Positions 33,675 to 45,733 of a stretch of DNA of 64,000 bases are shown here, one piece after another. The stretch comes from Orychophragmus violaceus (lineage: Eukaryota; Streptophyta; Magnoliopsida; Brassicales; Brassicaceae). The stretch lies in NCBI GenBank assembly GCA_030180135.1, contig CM058229.1, positions 44,853,522 to 44,917,521 of the forward strand. Reading direction: 5' to 3'. A program made the position numbers and the translations under genes. The notes under the pieces were generated by a model, which did no database searches, was not told the origin of the DNA, and worked only from the letters and a program-made list of their open reading frames with translations. Each line of letters begins with the position of its first letter. Position 1 is the first letter of the stretch.

Positions 33675-34414
33675 TGTTGGGATTATGTCCTGAAATCACA
33701 TTGTACGAACTCTAGAGATAGTTGTATTGTCGAGATCGGACAATTCATATGATACTGGGTAATCATAATGTTTTGCTAGAAACCAATTATGACAAATGAG
33801 TTGTAACTCGTTTCCAGTATCGTGTGAACCTACAGGGTCACACACCTAAGCAAGTTGGATATACTCTGCATGGGAATTGATCATTGGCATATGGTCTGAT
33901 CGATATGTATTGGATACAGATCGAATATAAGTTTCAAAGGGGTGTATCGATCGACACCATTGGGTGCGTCGGTCGATACAGGACGTGTGTCGATCGACAC
34001 CAATAAGTGTGTCGGTCGACACAATGGCGAAACCGAAACTGATGTTTCGGTTCACCTCGAGGTCAGTATATAAACACGTTTTATATCTCGACCTAAGGTT
34101 GTTGGTCCTGCGCCGCCCAGAGTGTTTTTTCTCAGAGTGAGAAAACACAGAAACCTCAGAGAAACTCAGTTCCCAGGGAGATCCGAGTCCCGGTACTAGC
34201 AACTCGGCGGATTCCAGCTTGTGTGCGTGTGGACTACGATAGAGGCGCAGCATCTGAGGCGCAATAGATCTCGTGCTACCTGATCAATCTTCCGCTGCCA
34301 AACACCAGGTAATCACGAGGTGAGATCCATGATTCAATTAACTAAACCTAGATCCTAGGCTATCTGGAACTCGCGACAATTCTGAATCTGTAGAATTGGC
34401 TCGGATTTCCAACA
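33675..34414 (+). repeat. 3' LTR of Copia-B
   Basis: 740 bp, the full-length version of the LTR. It has the same four-palindrome array (centres 33950.5, 33972.5, 33993.5, 34015.5) and TATATAAA at 34067-34074. It keeps the 77 bp missing from the 5' LTR. Confidence 0.93.
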
Positions 34415-34709
34415 TAGGGTACACTCAACCCTGACACACATTCTCTATCACTACCTCACCTCATAAATCAATCATCACTCAATTATCATGTTCACAACCT
34501 TAATCCATCTTTACCATACTCTAGGTTCTCACACAACAATCATCAACAATCAAGCAACATCAACACATTCAAATCACCCATTTTCATTTACTCAACCAAT
34601 AACATAATTGGTTTCATTCATCTCCAATTCCAATTCGGTTTCAATTCTCATCTCATTATAATTATATATGTATATATATATGTTTGGTAAAAATTATATA
34701 CTATATAAT
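34415..34709 (-). mobile_element. Possible chromovirus-type LTR, middle piece
   Basis: Continues the sequence left of Copia-B after the TAGGG duplication and ends at the Gypsy-2 insertion (ATAAT at 34705-34709). AT-rich and non-coding, with no motif of its own. Confidence 0.35.
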
Positions 34710-35903
34710 TGATAGGGTCTAAGTTTTAATCCTATTCTATTGCAAGTGCACAGTTAAGTGATTCTAGTATATAGGGTATCGAATCCACAGAGACTTTGGT
34801 CTCGATAGAATAAGAACGTAGAGATTAATACTAAGAAGAAAGCAGATGTGAAGTGAATTAAAAGCAAGGCAAGAAAATAAATCAGTAGCAAGATTGGTTG
34901 TGAAAGCAGTTAACTAAAAGCGCTAAGTCTAGGGAATTCTCAGGAAATCAGACAAGCAGACAAGTTAATCAGTCAGGATCTAAATAAACACGGTTCTAGA
35001 ACTCAAATCACGGATATAGAATTAACCAAATCTCTTTGCGAAAATCCTCTAAGTCTATGTGCAGTAATTCAAATCTCTTTGCAATTACTAACAGATTATA
35101 CCAGCATTAATTTCAAGTTCGATATGTTCACAATTAAACTAAGCCAAATCTCTTTGCGAATAATTTAATTGCTCAACCTAAATAGTTCAGATTCTAAACC
35201 ACACTCTCGTGTCGTATTTAGCAACCTAAGATCTAGATTCTAATTGATCAGGTTAGAACTAGCATTAAACTCAATTTAGATTGAAGAACATTCTATTCAT
35301 GTGAATCCTTAACTGAATTAAACAAGTCTAGCAAGTCATGAAATCCTTAATGAGAAACCCTAAACCTAACTATGAATCTACTCAGACATGATTAATGAAA
35401 CATAAATCATAGAAATAATAGATTGCATATAAGAAATTAAATAGATAAAGGGGTTCGAAATCTTCTCCAAAATAGATGAAGTACAGGAATAGATCAGCCC
35501 CAAAAGCTCTAAAAATCTCTTAGCTCTAAGTATGAAAGCGTATCCAAAATAAACACCAAAATCCTAAATATATAGGCATAATCTCGGCTGGGGCTTCTTC
35601 GTAAATACTGGAAACTTCTGGGCCAAAGTGCAAAGTCTTGATAACTTCATTAAACCGCCGCGTTCGTCCCATCTCCCTAGTGTGTCGATCGACACCAAAC
35701 GTGTGTCGATCGATGCATGATCATCAAATCGGACAGTGAGTTTAAACTCTCGGCCAAAACACTCCAAAAGTCCCAAAATGCTCCAATATCTCCAATTCCG
35801 CTCCAAACCTGATTAAACTTGTAAAAGACTCTAAAAGAACACAAAAGACACTAAAAACACAACTATATCATGGCATAAAACCGGTAAAACCCATGATATA
35901 TCA
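34710..35903 (-). repeat. 3' LTR of Gypsy-2
   Basis: 1194 bp, TGATAGGG to ATATATCA. It contains a CGATCG pair (centres 35688.5 and 35709.5), upstream of a minus-strand TATATATT near 35575. Confidence 0.92.
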
Positions 35904-35917
35904 ACTCCCCCACACTT
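35904..35917 (-). other. Polypurine tract of Gypsy-2
   Basis: The minus strand reads AGTGTGGGGGAGT next to the 3' LTR. Similar CTCCCCCACACTTA words recur at about 36078 and 36822 in the spacer, possible secondary tracts. Confidence 0.75.
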
Positions 35918-37095
35918 AGCCTTTGCTTGCCCTCAAGCAAAACAGAGAACTAGAATGTAGTGAAGAGGTTTGAAAACTCTTCAGAAACTCTTTTCATCCT
36001 AGAAGCAGCAACACTCAGATTCCCCTTAGTAAACCACATGGAAGAATCAACCTGCAGACATCAAGACCAACATATACTTCCCCCACACTTAGCAACTGTC
36101 CTAAGTAAACTCCACAATCACATTCACGCATTCAAATTCTCCCTACTGACTTCTGCAAGTATTTAAGTGCGGTCTCACCTAAGGAGTATCGATCAAAGGC
36201 ACATGGACTCTTACCTTATCAGCTCTAGACCACCATACTATCTTTCTCTAGTCCCTTTCTTCTCTTTTCCCTTCCTTAGCATTCTGATTTTTCCCCATTG
36301 GGTATTATTTTTTTTTTTTATCAGTGCTCTTCCCGTTAAGGGGTGTACTTTGGACACATTCCATGGATGCACAGGATATGAGAGTTTTAGCTACCATTCC
36401 CATGACCACTTCGGAGTTCCTAACTCATCCTCAGTTTATTATCTTTTTTTTTTTTGGAAGGGGAGAAGGGAACTAAATAGGACAGGTTTACAGGCTGTGT
36501 CAGAACTAACAAGGAATCCGACACAAAGTATACCAAGCCCTTAGGTGAGAAAATCTAAGTCAGTATTAAGGTGAAGTCAGTAAAAGATCCTCTGATACCT
36601 AAAGTGATGTGGGTGTCCTCAGTTGGTTGATCCATGTCTGGGTTTTCTAATAGTCAGAGATAATCTGCAGCTTCATCCCAATGGTTACTTAAGTTCCTGC
36701 AAGTTCTGCTAATCTTCTCAAAAAATCATTGTTTCTTACTTAAACAATTTTGACTCAATAAAACAAATTTTGAAAATTTTTAACTAACGCTAAGAAAATA
36801 AAAGAAAGAAGTTAGTAGAACCTCCCCCACACTTAAGACACACTGTCCCCAGTAGTGTCAAGCGAAGGATTGGCAAAAAGAAAATAAAAATTTGTTTAAG
36901 GAATGGTTAAGTTTTGTCGGGTTTTACCTCTGTCGCTCAGGCATCGATCGTTGCACTAGGTGCATCGACCATTGCTAGGCGATTTTTCGTGTATGATCGA
37001 TCGTTGCTCAGGACCGCAACGATCGCTGCAGTGCGATTTCGATCGGGTTGTGACGATCGACACAATAGTGTGTCGATCGACGCACTGCATTTCGT
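35918..37095 (-). other. 3' spacer of Gypsy-2
   Basis: Non-coding DNA between the Copia-C insertion and the polypurine tract; frames such as 36167-36544 look like chance. CGRYCG pairs are centred at 36947.5/36968.5 (second core CGACCA), 37000.5/37022.5 and 37056.5/37076.5. Confidence 0.65.
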
Positions 37096-37783
37096 CCGAT
37101 AGCCTAGGATCTAGGGTCTAGTTAATTGAATCATGGATCTCACCTCGTGATTACCTGGTGTTTGGCAGCGGAAGATTGATCAGGTAGCACGAGATCTATT
37201 GCGCCTCAGATGCTGCGCCTCTATCGTAGTCCACACGCACACAAGCTGGAATCCGCCGGGATACTAGTACCGGTGCTCGGATCTCCCTGGGACTTTAGTT
37301 TCTTGAGGTTCTGTGTTTTCTCTCTGAGAAAAACAGTCTGGGCGGCGCTCACGAACACTTGCTAGGTCGAGATCCAAAACGTGTTTATATACTGACCTCG
37401 AGGTGAACCGAAACATCAGTTTCGGTTTCGCCATTGTGTCGACCGACACACTTATTGGTGTCGATCGACACACGTCCTGTATCGACCGACGCACCCAATG
37501 GTGTCGATCGATACACCCCTTTGAAACTTATATTCGATCTGTATGCAATACATATCGATCAGACCATATACCAATGATCAATTCCCATGCAGAGTATATT
37601 CAACTTGCTTAGGTGTGTGACCCTGTAGGTTCACACGATACCAGAAATGAGTTACAACTCATTTTTCATAAGCGGTTTCTAGCAAAACATTATGACTACC
37701 TAGTATCACATGAATTGTCCGATCTCGACAATACAACTATTTCTAGAGTTCGTACAATGTGATTTCAGGACATAATCCCAACA
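37096..37783 (-). repeat. 3' LTR of Copia-C, outer 48 bp missing
   Basis: Matches 43316-44003. Palindromes are centred at 37442.5, 37464.5, 37485.5 and 37507.5 (steps 22, 21, 22), upstream of the TATA box in the minus direction, as in Copia-B. Confidence 0.9.
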
Positions 37784-37794
37784 ATCTCCCACTT
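37784..37794 (-). other. Polypurine tract of Copia-C
   Basis: The minus strand reads AAGTGGGAGAT directly before the 3' LTR, identical to Copia-A and Copia-B. Confidence 0.83.
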
Positions 37795-40700
37795 GTACTG
37801 GAATCACCTATTCCTATAATCCCTTTGTCTCTATATCTCGATATGGCATAAGGCAAGAGACTGTGTCATCCTTATTATAGCCAACATCATGTTCATCGAA
37901 CTTCTGATCTATACTGATAAACAAACGACTGACAATCACCTCGTTTGAGCACGGCCATGCATTTTCTCAGTATCAAATCTTCGATGGGCCCTGAGATATT
38001 TATCTCCTGTTACACAGGAGGGACAAATTCCATCTTGTTCCATCCATGTTTCTATACATACTTCATGATACGTCGAAACAATGCCGTTATAGCCGCCAGT
38101 TACGGAACGACGTTTGACAGGGTCAAAGCGCACCAATTCATATGCTAGAAAGCATGATGAACTCAGGTCTAAGGACTATACTCTATAGTCGTAATGAGAA
38201 CCTCCCATGACACTTATATATAACTATCCTGTGGAGTTCTCATTAAGCGGGTCATGTCCGATCATATGTTCACCAACATATATCTATGCGATTGACTGTG
38301 ATAATCATATCATTGACTCCATGAAACTTAGTCCAACAGTCACCTCACATACTAGTCTGCGCGGTCGTTAGTGTCCCATTTTAACAACCTTGACTAGGGA
38401 CAATCATCATTTATGTCATCTTTTACTTATAGGGTTTCATGATCAAGTCTTCAACTTAATGACCTATAAGATGACCATAAAGTACTTTGGGACCATTATT
38501 TAATTATCCAATAATTAAATAATACTGATGTCAGTTTTAACTTACACAAACACTGCCAAAGCATGTATATGTTAAGTTTACAACATAACTAAAATAACTC
38601 CCACTAGAATCAAGATCATCTTTTCAGATATCTTATACCTACAGCAACAGAATAAATTCCGTGCTTAGGTTGTGGGAGAGAGTGCGGTGCTATTGCTTGA
38701 AACAATTTCAACAAATTACACCGCCATTCAGATAAAAGAGACATAACCAGGTGGGAACCGGGAATCGTCTTTGTCCGACTAACTACTTTCAACTGGTTCG
38801 TCACTTTATCAGTTCACCACGAACCTATCCTTAGTGTTTCTCAACACTTGGGATACTTCTGGTAACTATTCAGTGACTATTACCGGAGTGCATTGGTATT
38901 TTCTCGTCATGCTTTATGCTTAAGCTGCATCTAGACGAGCGCAAAATATGGCATTCATGATGGATTCTATTGCATCAGCATAAGTAATCACACTCATTAA
39001 TACTAGTTCAGACGGTGTTCAAAACACTTCTTCTTGCTAATATTGTTACCAGCTCAGCCAGTGTCCAAGACACTTCATCTTGCTTAGATTATTGCCATAA
39101 GACCTTTGGTATGAAGCCATTCTTGGAATCAAGCACCTTAGAGCTGTCCAATACCTTATCAATATAAGGATTTTGACACTACCCAATTAGCTTACTCAAT
39201 CTATATTAATAGATTCTTATTCCAAGAATTCACGCGGCTACTCCCATGTCTATCGTTTAAGTTTGACTTCCGACCCAAATCTTGACAAGACTTTAGCGTC
39301 GGAACGTCGTTTGTGAGATTCAAGTATGTTATCTACATACTGTGTGAGAATTGCTATTACGCTCCCACTAGTCTCCTTGTAAACGCATGGTTTCTTTTTC
39401 TTTCTGATCAAGTCAAAACCTTTGACCAATCTGTCAGAATGTTGATTTCAACTCCAAGATGTTTGTTTCAATCCAGAAATGGATCGGTGAAACTAACATG
39501 CATACCCAGCCAATTTTTGGAGTTGGGCCTCACCATCGCTTCTTCGAATTTCGCATGTTCGTCACTTTTCAATGATCAGCAGATCACGACAATAGGTTAC
39601 GAGATATCACTCTCGAGTTAGTGACGGATCCTTTCGGATCTGCGAATTTCAGGCTCCACAGGTGCAGATCCTACAGCACTTTGTAGATCTCACCGCTGCT
39701 CTTCCTTATCAGGTCGAGCAGCTTACTGTGTTTATCGAATTTCTTCGATGTGTACTCTTACTCCCACTGTTCCTTTTGAAAGTATCACCTTTCTTAAAAG
39801 ACACAGTTCTGGGCAACAAAAGCACTAAGACTTGGTTTCCTTAGGACAACCAGCGAGGTAGAACTTATCAGATTTGGATTCAAGTTTGTTTGTTGACTAC
39901 TGTCTTACGCAAACCTTGCAATCCCAATTCATCAGAAAAACAAATTTGGAAATCACCCAGTCCACATCCAATGTGGTGTTTTTCACTGATTCTGATAGAA
40001 ACCTTTTAGCGTGAACATAGACATTTCAGAACGTATTCTTAAATGGTTATGGAAGATTCATGTGATTCATCATTAATCGAATCATGTCTCATAAGATCTG
40101 ATTCATTCTTTCAGATGATCACCCAATTCTTGACTCTAGTATTTTCCTCCGCGATTCAATCGAGGATCTCAATACTTCTGTCAAATTGGTTCTACACTTC
40201 ATCTTGGAACTCCCTTAAGGGATTCCAGCTTGTGTCTCATCAAATGAACACAGCCATGCTTATTGATGCCATCAATAAAGTAATGAAGTACAGAATATTT
40301 CCTTTGGCAATAATGCTAGTTGGGCCGCATACATCAGTATGTGTAGGGCCCAATAAGCCTCTGGCCCGTTTCCTTTTAGCTCTGCTAAATGGGCCTTAGT
40401 CATTTGGTCCAGTGAACATAATTCATATCTCAAATGATTAAAATCAAATGAGTCCAAAACTATGGATTTACTGAATCCGCTTCACTCTTGTGGTTAAACG
40501 ACTATACCAAAGAAAAGTCGAGTTCGAGTCATCAGACTCAAACCGTTTGGTATTTATGTTATATTCATGTTGGTTTAAGATATAAACGGGGTGCTACCAT
40601 AGAATATTTCATTAAGATCCAAAGAACAAAACTTGTCTTTTATCAAAATGAAAAACATCCAAATTCTCAAAAGAAAATGAAAGACATTTCTGCACTAGGC

Positions 40701-40834
40701 AGATACAAAGTAGCAATTACTTAATTTCTAAAACCAAGTAGGAAAGGCTTCTACAAGTGGAGAATTTCTACGGCTCATGCAGCAACCATTGCTTCAACCA
40801 GACACGCAGTTCCACTTGTCCTTTCTTCAACGTT
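37795..40834 (-). pseudogene. Decayed copia pol of Copia-C and 3' non-coding region
   Basis: Mirrors 30529-33663 of Copia-B: an integrase remnant near 40400-40100, post-integrase pieces near 39900-39650, RT pieces near 39560-39250 with the same internal deletion near 39510, RNase H remnants to about 38620, then the non-coding region. Frames are short and broken. Length and breakpoints agree with Copia-B, while substitutions differ. Confidence 0.82.
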
Positions 40835-41749
40835 CTACTGTCGCTTAGGTCCTGCATATTTCAAAAATATCAGTACCACAACAAGCATCCAATACTTATG
40901 TAGAACTTGAATTAATAACACAATACCTGAAGAAGAAGTACCATACATCTTCTCCATCTCTTGTGAATCTTCCAAGAATTTATTGCAATCTCTCTTCCAA
41001 TGCCCCGACTCATTACAGTAGAAGCACTTACTAACACCAGATGGGCTTGACTTGGGCTTAAAAGATGACACAGGCTTATCCTGATTCCAAATATGGACGG
41101 CCTTGCCTTCACCCTTGTCTATAAAAGATTTCTCAAATCTTTTTCCCCTTTTGATGTTTTGCTCTGCTGTCTTGAGCATGCCATGCAGCTCAGTCAACGT
41201 CTTCGTCAGGCCTTTCTTGATATAGTTCTTAATGAACTTATCATAGCTTGACGGCAGTGACTGCAGAATGATGTCAGTAGCCAACTCTAAGCTGACAGGA
41301 CATTCCAGTTTCCCCAGGTTATCAACGTAACCCATCAGTTTAATGACATGAGGACTTACTGGAGCATCCTCTGGTAGCTTGCACCCAGTGAGAGACTTCA
41401 CCATCTGGAATCTCTCAACTCGTGCCAGATCTTGAAACTTCAGTTTCAGGCTGGTGATCATCTCTATTGGCGACTCCATGTTCTCATACTGACTTTTCAA
41501 GTCTGAGTTCATGGAAGCCAACATCAGACCACGCACATCTACCACATCAGTATAATGCTTATTCCAAGCATTATACACTGCATGCGAGCGATTGGTCCCA
41601 AGCTTTTCTGGAAGAACCTTTTCAAGGACGTAGTCCTTGCTCTCCTGCTTGAGAATGAATCTCAGATTCCGATACCAATCCAGGAAGTTGGATCCATTTA
41701 ACTTGTCCTTCTCAAGGACGGATCGCAACGAGAAAGTAGTCATAGACAT
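40835..41749 (-). CDS. Copia gag protein with zinc knuckle (Copia-C)
   Basis: 304 codons from MSMTTFSLRSVLEKDKLNG, no internal stop. The domain layout is that of the Copia-B gag: UBN2-type gag domain, then a CCHC knuckle C-FY-C-NESG-H-WKRD-C, then a hydrophobic tail where the protease has slipped out of frame (stop at 40835). It differs from the Copia-B gag at scattered residues such as KVLPEK for KALPEK, and probably still gives a functional gag. Confidence 0.92.
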   Translation of the reverse strand: MSMTTFSLRSVLEKDKLNGSNFLDWYRNLRFILKQESKDYVLEKVLPEKLGTNRSHAVYNAWNKHYTDVVDVRGLMLASMNSDLKSQYENMESPIEMITSLKLKFQDLARVERFQMVKSLTGCKLPEDAPVSPHVIKLMGYVDNLGKLECPVSLELATDIILQSLPSSYDKFIKNYIKKGLTKTLTELHGMLKTAEQNIKRGKRFEKSFIDKGEGKAVHIWNQDKPVSSFKPKSSPSGVSKCFYCNESGHWKRDCNKFLEDSQEMEKMYGTSSSGIVLLIQVLHKYWMLVVVLIFLKYAGPKRQ

Positions 41750-43254
41750 AAGCTGAAATCCAAGAAAAACAAAGATTTAGTTATGTATATGATGAGAAAT
41801 CTTATCGAATAAGAAAACTCGCATTATATTCAAACAATGTTTTCTCTATGAATATAATAATCCAAGATCCATACCTCACCAAAATCTGAGTGGGCGACTC
41901 GCCATTACCCAAACTTTAGTTATCTAGGTAAGCAAATCATTGCTAATTGTACTCAGTACAACTCTTGGTTGTGGATGAGACAAACTATGTCTAATCCACT
42001 CTGATGTCTCTGGGCTCAGAACTTCTGATAGCTCAGTCAAGTAAACCAATCTCTTTAGTCTTGTGATCATTGACAGTTGCACTGCAAGTCTGTCAATGAC
42101 CACCTGCCTTACCCATGTATCAGTGGATACCAAGGACTCCAAGACTATCCAACAAACGACACGAGTTTTGACAGTAGACAAGATTGGGCAAGACATCAAT
42201 GTTACTTGATATTTAGTTGAGGAAACTAAACCCAAAAGTTTAGCAAATCAATTTCTTAGGTCATGTAATTGTTGATGTTAATGCACTGCAAGTCCATCAA
42301 TGTTATTACCTGCCTTACTCACGTAATTGTGGACACCAAGCTCTTGGCTAGACATCACACAACGAAATGAGTCTTGACAGTTGACCATATTGAAGCTAAT
42401 CTTCGATCAATGTTTAAGTCTAGTTTGGTTTCTGCAAATTCAAGGTTCAATAACCAGAATTTCGAATACTGTGTCGATCGACGCAGACTATGTCTGTCGA
42501 TCGACACTACCAAACAAAACCGGACTTCAATAACCGGTTAAATTAACCCGGTTTATTGAACCAGTCATGTCGATCGACATAACCCATGTGTGACGTTCGA
42601 CATAGACCTAAACCGAAGATAGTTTTGATAACCGGTCCAATCCAATTGAACCGACTTATCTGATCAAACTGATCTTAACCAATCGGTTTATACTAATTGG
42701 TATCATCAGTTCAATCCAATTTAAACAGTTTAAACCAGTTTCAACTGATTGCGATAACCGGTCCAATTCAATTGAACCGTATTATCCAATCAAACTGATT
42801 TAACCCACCGGTTCATGCTAATTGAGATAATCAGTTCAATCCAATTGAACCAATTTATCCAATTTAAACCGATCAATTCGGACTTAACCAAGCATGATAA
42901 CTGGTCCAATCCAATTGAACCGATTAACCATTCGCTTGGTCTGTGTCGACCGACACTAACCTGTGTCGATCGATACGTGACCGAATCTGCTCTGTGTCGA
43001 CCGACACTCAACCTGTGTCGATCGACACAGAAGGCTTTCAGTTTTTTTACGCGAAAAACCCTAGCCGCCGAATCTGTTGTTTTCGCTGTTCTGTGTCGAC
43101 CGACACACCCAGTGTGTCGATCGACACCATGCGAAAACACAGACTCGTTTCTGATCGAACACGATCTAACCTGTTCTAACCAAACAACCTAGTTTGCGAA
43201 TCTAAATCATCAAATTCGATTTAAACAGGTTTGATTCAATGATAAAACCCTAAG
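41750..43254 (-). other. 5' leader of Copia-C
   Basis: Non-coding. Palindrome pairs are centred at 43099.5/43120.5, 43000.5/43021.5, 42949.5/42969.5, 42573.5/42596.5 (second core CGTTCG) and 42477.5/42500.5. The order and spacings correspond to the Copia-B leader. Tandem CAATTGAACCGG-type repeats lie between 42640 and 42930. Confidence 0.78.
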
Positions 43255-43266
43255 GCTCTGATACCA
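43255..43266 (-). other. Primer-binding site of Copia-C (initiator tRNA-Met)
   Basis: TGGTATCAGAGC on the minus strand, one base inside the 5' LTR. Confidence 0.9.
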
Positions 43267-43267
43267 C

Positions 43268-44003
43268 TGTTGGGAATCCTAGCCAATTCTACAGATTCAG
43301 AATTTTCGCGAGTTCCCGATAGCCTAGGATCTAGGGTCTAGTTAATTGAATCATGGATCTCACCTCGTGATTACCTGGTGTTTGGCAGCGGAAGATTGAG
43401 CAGGTAGCACGAGATCTATTGCGCCTCAGATGCTGCGCCTCTATCGTAGTCCACACGCACACAAGCTGGAATCCGCCGGGATGCTAGTACCGGTGCTCGG
43501 ATCTCCCTGGGACTTTAGTTTCTTGAGGTTCTGTGTTTTCTCTCTGAGAAAAACAGTCTGGGCGGCGCTCACGAACACTTGCTAGGTCGAGATCCAAAAC
43601 GTGTTTATATACTGACCTCGAGGTGAACCGAAACATCAGTTTCGGTTTCGCCATTGTGTCGACCGACACACTTATTGGTGTTGATCGACACACGTCCTGT
43701 ATCGACCGACGCACCCAATGGTGTCGATCGATACACCCCTTTGAAACTTATATTCGATCTGTATGCAATACATATCGATCATACCATATACCAATGATCA
43801 ATTCCCATGCAGAGTTTATCCAACTTGCTTAGGTGTGTGACCCTGTAGGTTCACACGATACCAGAAATGAGTTACAACTCATTTGTCATAAGCGGTTTCT
43901 AGCAAAATATTATGACTACCTAGTATCACATGAATTGTCCGATCTCGACAATACAACTATTTCTAGAGTTCGTACAATGTGATTTCAGGACATAATCCCA
44001 ACA
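43268..44003 (-). repeat. 5' LTR of Copia-C
   Basis: 736 bp; the minus strand runs TGTTGGGATT to TCCCAACA. Palindromes are centred at 43662.5, 43684.5, 43705.5 and 43727.5. Confidence 0.92.
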
Positions 44004-44243
44004 GGTTAGTCCGTTGGTTTTCATCAATTTCGAATCCTGCAAGCTGAAAACACTAGAAACAGAGTAAAATCAAGGCAACAAATGTATCTAATCAAGTACA
44101 ACCATCCAAACATAGTAGAGTACTAAAAATCAAAAGATAATAGTGCAAGAAAAAAGAGAAAGAAAATCAGAGTACAGAACCGAATGTCTAGAGATGGAGG
44201 CTACTCCCACTCGCTATCATCTATCCCACCATAGCGCTCAGTG

Positions 44244-45725
44244 TCACTGACGTCCGTAGGAGAACGCTGTCTGCGTCGAGTAGCAGGGACGGGCTGATGA
44301 ACCGGTGGCTGTCTCCTGCAAGTGCAGCCACCACATCCACTCCCAAATGGTCCTCCAGATCCCATCACTACGCTCTCTCCACTCAGCCTCAGACATATCA
44401 CCGTAGGGTACTGTGATCTCAGGATAAAGGCCAATATCAACCGGGGCAACAACAGCAGGCGCAGGCGCAGGGGCAGCAGAAGATGAAGCTCGTGTGGAAG
44501 GCTCTCCCAACGGATGAGCCATAGAAGGAACTCCACGCTGCTCGGTCTCAGGAGGCTGGAATCTCAAGGCCTCCAATGTATCAATCCGTGTACACCTGGC
44601 AGCAGGAAGCTCTATACCACACCTCCCAGTGGTCGGGTCCTGATAAACCCAAATGCGCCCCTCCTTGAGCAAGGTAGCGCTCTGCAAGTGGCTGAAGTCC
44701 ATGAACTCCTTGGCTGTATCACACTCTGTGCCCTGTAGAGGAATCCCGCAGTGCATAAAAATGGGAGTAAGCAAGCTCCCTACCGTCTCAGTACTAACTC
44801 CATCAAAAGGCTTCGACTGCAGATCACACAAATGCAAAGCGAAGACAGCTCCCAAGTTGAGAACCTTAGTAGGATCTCTCACGCCAGACTCAACAAACTG
44901 GTCTCTCAGCCCCATAAATAACATCTCCATCTCATACTTACGCATCTTGTTGGACTCATACTTGCACAGCAAGCTCCAACACAAGATGCGCGAGACATAT
45001 CTCATCACAGGATGCCTCATCATCTTCACCGGTGTGGTCCTGGAGTTGTATCGGCCACTGCCAATACACTCCCATAATGATCGATCCTCATCTGGATCCC
45101 ACTCAAGTGGCATGGCAATGCGCCTCGGCTCAGTACTGAACCCGTAGATCCTGCAGAGATCTAGTAGAGGAATCCGATACCTGACTCCCCAACTCATGAA
45201 GGTAAAGATACCTCCTGTAGCGCTCCTGCTATCTGGATCTGGGTAAACCACTCTGCAAGTGGCTAGCAACTGTCTGAACAGCTCAGGATAGAGATCATAA
45301 GGGCGCATTGGCATTGTCCCTAGACCAATGCCTTTGCACACCGCAAGTACCTGCTCATCGATCCCCAGACTCTTGCAGGTAGAGTAGTCAGCGAACTTGG
45401 TTGGTTTGATGGTCATCCCACACCAACCACTGTAGAGAAGCGAATCATACTCATCCCACTGGTTAAGCAGTGGTCTCTTTGTAAAATCGGCAGACCTGAG
45501 GAACTCAGGAATGTTCTCTGGCCACTGCCTGGTTGTCGGGATCGGTGTCTCATCTGCTCGGGGCCAAGGCAGTGCTACTGCTGGACCAACTCTAGCATAT
45601 GGCTCAGGTGGCTGAGAGTCTCTATGAAACCACTCTGGTGGTGGAATGTACTGTCGTGTGGTTGTTGATGTTGTTGCTCGTTTCTTGCGGGGTTGTCTGC
45701 GAGATGCCATCTGCATAAGAAACAA
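44244..45725 (-). CDS. Athila ORF-1-type protein (Gypsy-2)
   Basis: 493 codons. It contains RPLLNQWDEYDSLLYSGW, GIFTFMSWGVRYRIPLLDLCRIYGF, MRYVSRILCWSLLC and GIPLQGTECDTAKEFMD, which I match to the ATHILA ORF-1 family (Pfam 'Arabidopsis retrotransposon ORF-1 protein'). In Athila elements this gene lies after pol and its role is not established; an env-like origin has been proposed. An in-frame Met at 45710 (MASRRQ) is another plausible start. A second frame (to 44201) covering the same end reads TRRRQRSPTDVSDTERYGG, which looks more like a natural acidic C-terminus, so a frameshift near 44350 may have altered the last 35 residues. Confidence 0.8.
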   Translation of the reverse strand: MFLMQMASRRQPRKKRATTSTTTRQYIPPPEWFHRDSQPPEPYARVGPAVALPWPRADETPIPTTRQWPENIPEFLRSADFTKRPLLNQWDEYDSLLYSGWCGMTIKPTKFADYSTCKSLGIDEQVLAVCKGIGLGTMPMRPYDLYPELFRQLLATCRVVYPDPDSRSATGGIFTFMSWGVRYRIPLLDLCRIYGFSTEPRRIAMPLEWDPDEDRSLWECIGSGRYNSRTTPVKMMRHPVMRYVSRILCWSLLCKYESNKMRKYEMEMLFMGLRDQFVESGVRDPTKVLNLGAVFALHLCDLQSKPFDGVSTETVGSLLTPIFMHCGIPLQGTECDTAKEFMDFSHLQSATLLKEGRIWVYQDPTTGRCGIELPAARCTRIDTLEALRFQPPETEQRGVPSMAHPLGEPSTRASSSAAPAPAPAVVAPVDIGLYPEITVPYGDMSEAEWRERSDGIWRTIWEWMWWLHLQETATGSSARPCYSTQTAFSYGRQ

Positions 45726-45733
45726 AATTCAAA

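Larger units (their letters stand above)
27419..34414 (+). mobile_element. Copia-B: Ty1/copia retrotransposon, recent insertion with defective pol
   Basis: A complete element with two LTRs and the 5-bp duplication TAGGG at 27414-27418 and 34415-34419. The LTRs differ at only about four bases plus a one-base gap and one 77-bp deletion in the left copy, so insertion was very recent. Inside are PBS, leader, gag, degenerate pol and polypurine tract. Copia-C is a sister copy with the same pol damage. Confidence 0.94.
37096..44003 (-). mobile_element. Copia-C: sister of Copia-B nested in Gypsy-2
   Basis: Minus-strand element with 5' LTR 44003-43268, PBS, leader, gag, degenerate pol, polypurine tract and 3' LTR 37783-37096. 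The first 48 bp of the outer side of the 3' LTR are missing, so no target duplication can be read. The LTRs differ at about eight positions over 688 bp by eye. Gag, leader repeats and pol lesions match Copia-B. Confidence 0.92.

Noticed and set aside
36167..36544. 125-codon plus-strand frame as a small membrane protein
   Set aside because: It lies in the Gypsy-2 3' spacer near purine tracts; its hydrophobic stretch comes from a T-rich run and it has no start context or homologue that I recognise.
44514..45147. Plus-strand frames of 74 and 164 codons
   Set aside because: They are antisense to the Athila ORF-1-type gene and show no motif.
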